64,000 nt of DNA from NCBI GenBank assembly GCA_003991915.1, contig RQTK01000978.1, forward strand, positions 121,846 to 185,845, written 5' to 3'. Below the pieces are notes generated by a model, which did no database searches, was not told the DNA's origin, and saw only the letters and a program-made list of their open reading frames with translations. A program made the position numbers and the translations under genes. Source of the stretch: Elysia chlorotica. Lineage: Eukaryota; Mollusca; Gastropoda; Plakobranchidae. Shown here one piece after another: positions 62,701-64,000 of this stretch. Every line of letters begins with the position of its first letter. Position 1 is the first letter of the stretch.

Positions 62701-63863
62701 CGCATCCTCCTGCTTCAATTCTCATCACTGTTGGTGGAACAGGCATCTTCTCATATCCATGATGCGGCTAACAAGTTAGTCATTGATTTTATCTTCAGAT
62801 CACATAAGATTCCTGCATATAAGATCCAAGGAGTTTAAGAAACTAACGAAACATTTTTTTTATTTCATTCATTAGAATGTACTTGTCATTATTTGACAAT
62901 TAGTGTGCATTATAGAAATATAAATATTATAATCTTATCTTCTTTGATGTGAGAAGCAGCAAAGAAAGTTTACATTAATCTGTGCTGATTTACTACCATA
63001 TTATTATTAACGTGTTTAACAATATAATTTTTTACAGGTTTTTTTGTGTTTTTTTTTTCAAATAAAGAACTAAAAAGAACTTTTTGTTTAACTATAAGTA
63101 GCAGCCACAAGAGCTCTTATTCAAGTTTATCTTATATGATCCTTGTCTATTTCAATAATTATATTTCTCTTGTTATCCTTTTCAAGGAAACAAGGCAACA
63201 AACTCAGGCGCCTGATGACTTTTGCATGGCCATGTCTGGTTGTAAAAAATTGTGTGGATCCAGCCACAAAGTACCATGGACACCTGTTGCTGGCCCATAT
63301 CATTGCAAAGTTTGCCATCCACAAGCGAATTGTATTGCAGGTAACAAGCCAAGTTTTTAACTTGTTTGAGGAAAATGATTAACAGGCTAAAAAGGTTTAA
63401 AATTATTTTTTTTATGTGATTGTGTAGATGTATGATGTAAAAATATCTAGGCATAGATTTGTATAAAGGTATTAGATCTCAACAAATATATCTACACTTA
63501 AGAGATACCAAAATCTATTTGCTAAAAGTTAATTGATAGGCAGTATTAGAAGATTCTTCTTTTGCCTAACAGTGTTCCCAAAATCTACATCCTGAAATTA
63601 TACCTTGCATTGCAATAGAGATAATACCAAATCACATACAGATTAATCCTACAAATATCATTAAAAAAAAACAACATATCTCAAGTGTAATTTTGTAGTT
63701 ACTGACATGTTTTAAACCAATTATCCTAAATAACTTTTAAAATGTTACCTTTCAGGTTTTCCACAGCCTTTTGAAAGCTCATGCTCAGGAAGCCAGAGTA
63801 GTTGTGTGCCAGGCCTTAGAATATTTGACTCCAGCTATGCCTGGTCGCATGGAGGATGGCAAT
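34471..63863 (+). CDS. TRRAP: TRRAP (SAGA/NuA4-TIP60 scaffold pseudokinase), N-terminal half, 50 coding exons, continues past window
   Basis: Start ATG 34471 in a strong context (gaacaccATGg) after a 5' UTR acceptor. Fifty GT-AG exons were read, and every junction keeps phase, giving 5,745 nt or about 1,915 codons; human TRRAP is about 3,859 residues. Matches run collinearly from EIIHRIP and [16 protein letters not shown] through [13 protein letters not shown] and [16 protein letters not shown] to [12 protein letters not shown] and [12 protein letters not shown]. This half is the helical HEAT-repeat solenoid. The FAT and catalytically dead PI3K-like domains would lie downstream, outside the window. 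TRRAP docks transcription activators onto SAGA and TIP60 acetyltransferases in the nucleus. Two vertebrate linkers are shorter here (exons 13 and 39). Introns carry local exon-fragment duplications near 45.4 and 60.7 kb. Confidence 0.97.
37890..37955 (+). repeat. Polypyrimidine tract in TRRAP intron 7
   Basis: Almost pure C/T run with an eight-C block (tcccccccc) and ttccctt repeats. It lies about 45 bases upstream of the acceptor at 38001. Confidence 0.75.
39700..39865 (-). repeat. tRNA-like SINE-type repeat in TRRAP intron 9
   Basis: On the minus strand, a degenerate tRNA-like head (atatatctcaacaattagtg, then aggtcaaaggttcaatcttc) with box A/B-like spacing. Confidence 0.55.
39950..40045 (-). 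repeat. tRNA-like SINE head in TRRAP intron 9
   Basis: On the minus strand, aaaatagctcagtcgtcagt (close to box A) and ggtccaaggttgaaatc (box B-like) lie at tRNA spacing. It is the clearest of three tRNA-like units in this intron. No acceptor stem was found. Confidence 0.65.
40100..40195 (-). repeat. tRNA-like unit in TRRAP intron 9
   Basis: On the minus strand, cttaatagctctgtctgtca and acggtgcgatactcagca form a degenerate box A / box B pair. It is the third minus-oriented unit within about 500 bases. Confidence 0.5.
42717..46947 (+). CDS. TRRAP: TRRAP coding exons 14-21
   Basis: Exons: 42717-42830, 43405-43543, 43970-44099, 44504-44561, 45060-45113, 45733-45771, 46351-46447, 46853-46947. 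Landmarks are [19 protein letters not shown] (15), [14 protein letters not shown] (16), [12 protein letters not shown] (17), [13 protein letters not shown] (19), [10 protein letters not shown] and [15 protein letters not shown] (20), [20 protein letters not shown] (21). Exon 19 is only 39 nt, and its acceptor region is duplicated upstream. Confidence 0.93.
44281..44368 (+). repeat. Polypyrimidine tract with C(n)T(n) block
   Basis: Within TRRAP intron 16, a run of about 14 C followed by about 14 T, preceded by mostly C/T sequence. The homopolymer lengths may be unreliable. Confidence 0.85.
45128..45434 (+). repeat. Tandem duplication in TRRAP intron 18, copy 1 with a decoy start of exon 19
   Basis: About 307 bp repeats as 45435-45753. 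Copy 1 ends with tttacag and the first 21 nt of exon 19 (45413-45433) with one change. Translation from this acceptor gives YMVDRIQ and then runs to TAA at 45449-45451, so use of this acceptor would truncate TRRAP. Confidence 0.9.
45435..45753 (+). repeat. Tandem duplication, copy 2, containing the real exon 19 acceptor
   Basis: Homologous to 45128-45434 (shared aaagcattttttattgtttt, cagatcatgtctcctgatga). It ends in the start of the functional exon 19 (45733-45771). Confidence 0.9.
47676..53435 (+). CDS. TRRAP: TRRAP coding exons 22-32
   Basis: Exons: 47676-47841, 49226-49392, 49879-49968, 50153-50263, 50386-50475, 50824-50975, 51462-51562, 52086-52181, 52360-52535, 53046-53131, 53324-53435. 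The most conserved block is exons 22-25: [65 protein letters not shown] and [14 protein letters not shown]. Later exons (26-30) diverge more, with QALTGMF (28), [17 protein letters not shown] (29) and [11 protein letters not shown] plus ILGTKER (30). Confidence 0.93.
48592..48814 (+). repeat. Two-copy tandem repeat, about 112-bp unit, in TRRAP intron 22
   Basis: Units start near 48592 and 48703. The last ~75 bp of each are nearly identical (ggactattattgtaaaaatc, ctgctctcattgtgaggtag). Confidence 0.88.
53747..60300 (+). CDS. TRRAP: TRRAP coding exons 33-44
   Basis: Exons: 53747-53932, 54378-54527, 54905-54991, 55491-55587, 56107-56228, 56862-57032, 57471-57542 (or to 57554), 57822-57941, 58602-58721, 58887-58979, 59388-59513, 60241-60300. 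Landmarks are [16 protein letters not shown] (34), [14 protein letters not shown] (36/37), [17 protein letters not shown] and [12 protein letters not shown] (38), [14 protein letters not shown] (40), [10 protein letters not shown] (41). Exon 39 has two in-frame donor choices 12 nt apart. Exon 44 ends at gtg/gtgagt, or three bases earlier. Confidence 0.9.
57980..58152 (+). repeat. Two-copy tandem repeat, about 87-bp unit, in TRRAP intron 40
   Basis: Units near 57980 and 58067 share cataataaaaaaaa, taagagatagtatg and atgggtccatattaaata with modest divergence. Confidence 0.85.
60724..60765 (+). other. Duplicated exon-47 fragment; candidate 14-codon cassette exon of TRRAP
   Basis: ttattttatcag precedes 60724 and aaag/gttggt follows 60765. 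The 42 nt are open in the TRRAP phase (0 to 0) and encode [14 protein letters not shown], close to the end of exon 47 ([12 protein letters not shown]). Downstream intron sequence to about 60924 also matches 61974-62130. It lies between exons 44 and 45. Whether it is spliced is unknown; the gttggt donor is weaker than the parent's gtatga context. Confidence 0.55.
60943..63863 (+). CDS. TRRAP: TRRAP coding exons 45-50
   Basis: Exons: 60943-61010, 61298-61409, 61884-61973, 62527-62774, 63187-63340, 63756-63863. Landmarks are [17 protein letters not shown] (45), [16 protein letters not shown] (46), [10 protein letters not shown] (47), [19 protein letters not shown] and [19 protein letters not shown] (48), [12 protein letters not shown] and [20 protein letters not shown] (49), [12 protein letters not shown] (50). 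A GTAAGT donor follows exon 50, and the gene runs off the window. Confidence 0.94.
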
Positions 63864-64000
63864 GTAAGTTGACATAGTCATTTTCAAAGTGACTAGTTAT
63901 TTGGTGAAGTGAAGCATCATGACAGCTGTGAACACACAATATTGTTTTTAATCACATTTTTTGTGTGTGCATTATTTTCTAAACACTTGGTTATTTTTTC

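Overview
The window is eukaryotic nuclear DNA. It is strongly AT-rich, its genes are split by GT-AG introns, and it carries microsatellites and tRNA-derived SINE-like repeats. Protein content (TRRAP, CHMP3, KRTCAP2, a dithiol glutaredoxin) is metazoan. The exon sequences, intron sizes and repeat types suggest a lophotrochozoan invertebrate, most likely a mollusc. That placement is inference: no marker in the window fixes the species.

Layout: (1) 253-1558 (+), the last two coding exons of a coiled-coil protein ending in a C-x2-C-x14-H-x3-C zinc finger, with a poly(A) signal near 1878. (2) 1.9-7.0 kb, intergenic, with a polypurine tract and dispersed repeats. (3) 7.07-12.05 kb (-), a complete KRTCAP2 gene (oligosaccharyltransferase subunit) in five coding exons, 130 codons. 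(4) 12.05-15.1 kb, intergenic, with simple repeats and a 133-bp perfect palindrome. (5) 15.1-18.8 kb (+), a complete two-exon glutaredoxin, 105 codons. (6) 18.8-23.2 kb, intergenic, dominated by a roughly 1 kb imperfect direct duplication. (7) 23.2-26.7 kb (-), a complete CHMP3/VPS24 ESCRT-III gene in six coding exons, 232 codons. (8) 26.7-34.4 kb, intergenic, with SINEs, a candidate foldback element and a TACAGT-type interspersed repeat. (9) 34.44 kb to the window end (+), the N-terminal half of TRRAP: 50 consecutive coding exons, about 1,915 codons, all joining in frame. The gene continues beyond the window.

The genes are unrelated housekeeping functions (N-glycosylation, redox control, endosomal/cytokinetic membrane scission, chromatin acetyltransferase scaffolding). 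Order and orientation give two divergent pairs (KRTCAP2/glutaredoxin, CHMP3/TRRAP) and one convergent pair (glutaredoxin/CHMP3). Exon boundaries were set by reading splice sites, checking that phases add up, and matching translated products to remembered family features. No search was run.

I found no novel multi-gene system. The most interesting signal is a recurrent structural theme: in three places (KRTCAP2 exon 4, TRRAP exon 19, TRRAP exon 47) a fragment of a coding exon plus flanking intron is duplicated locally inside the same gene, leaving a second usable-looking splice acceptor. The copy near 60.7 kb has both splice sites and is open and in frame, so it could be a 14-codon cassette exon. 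Other standouts are the 133-bp perfect palindrome and the 29.87-31.21 kb element with inverted terminal arrays.
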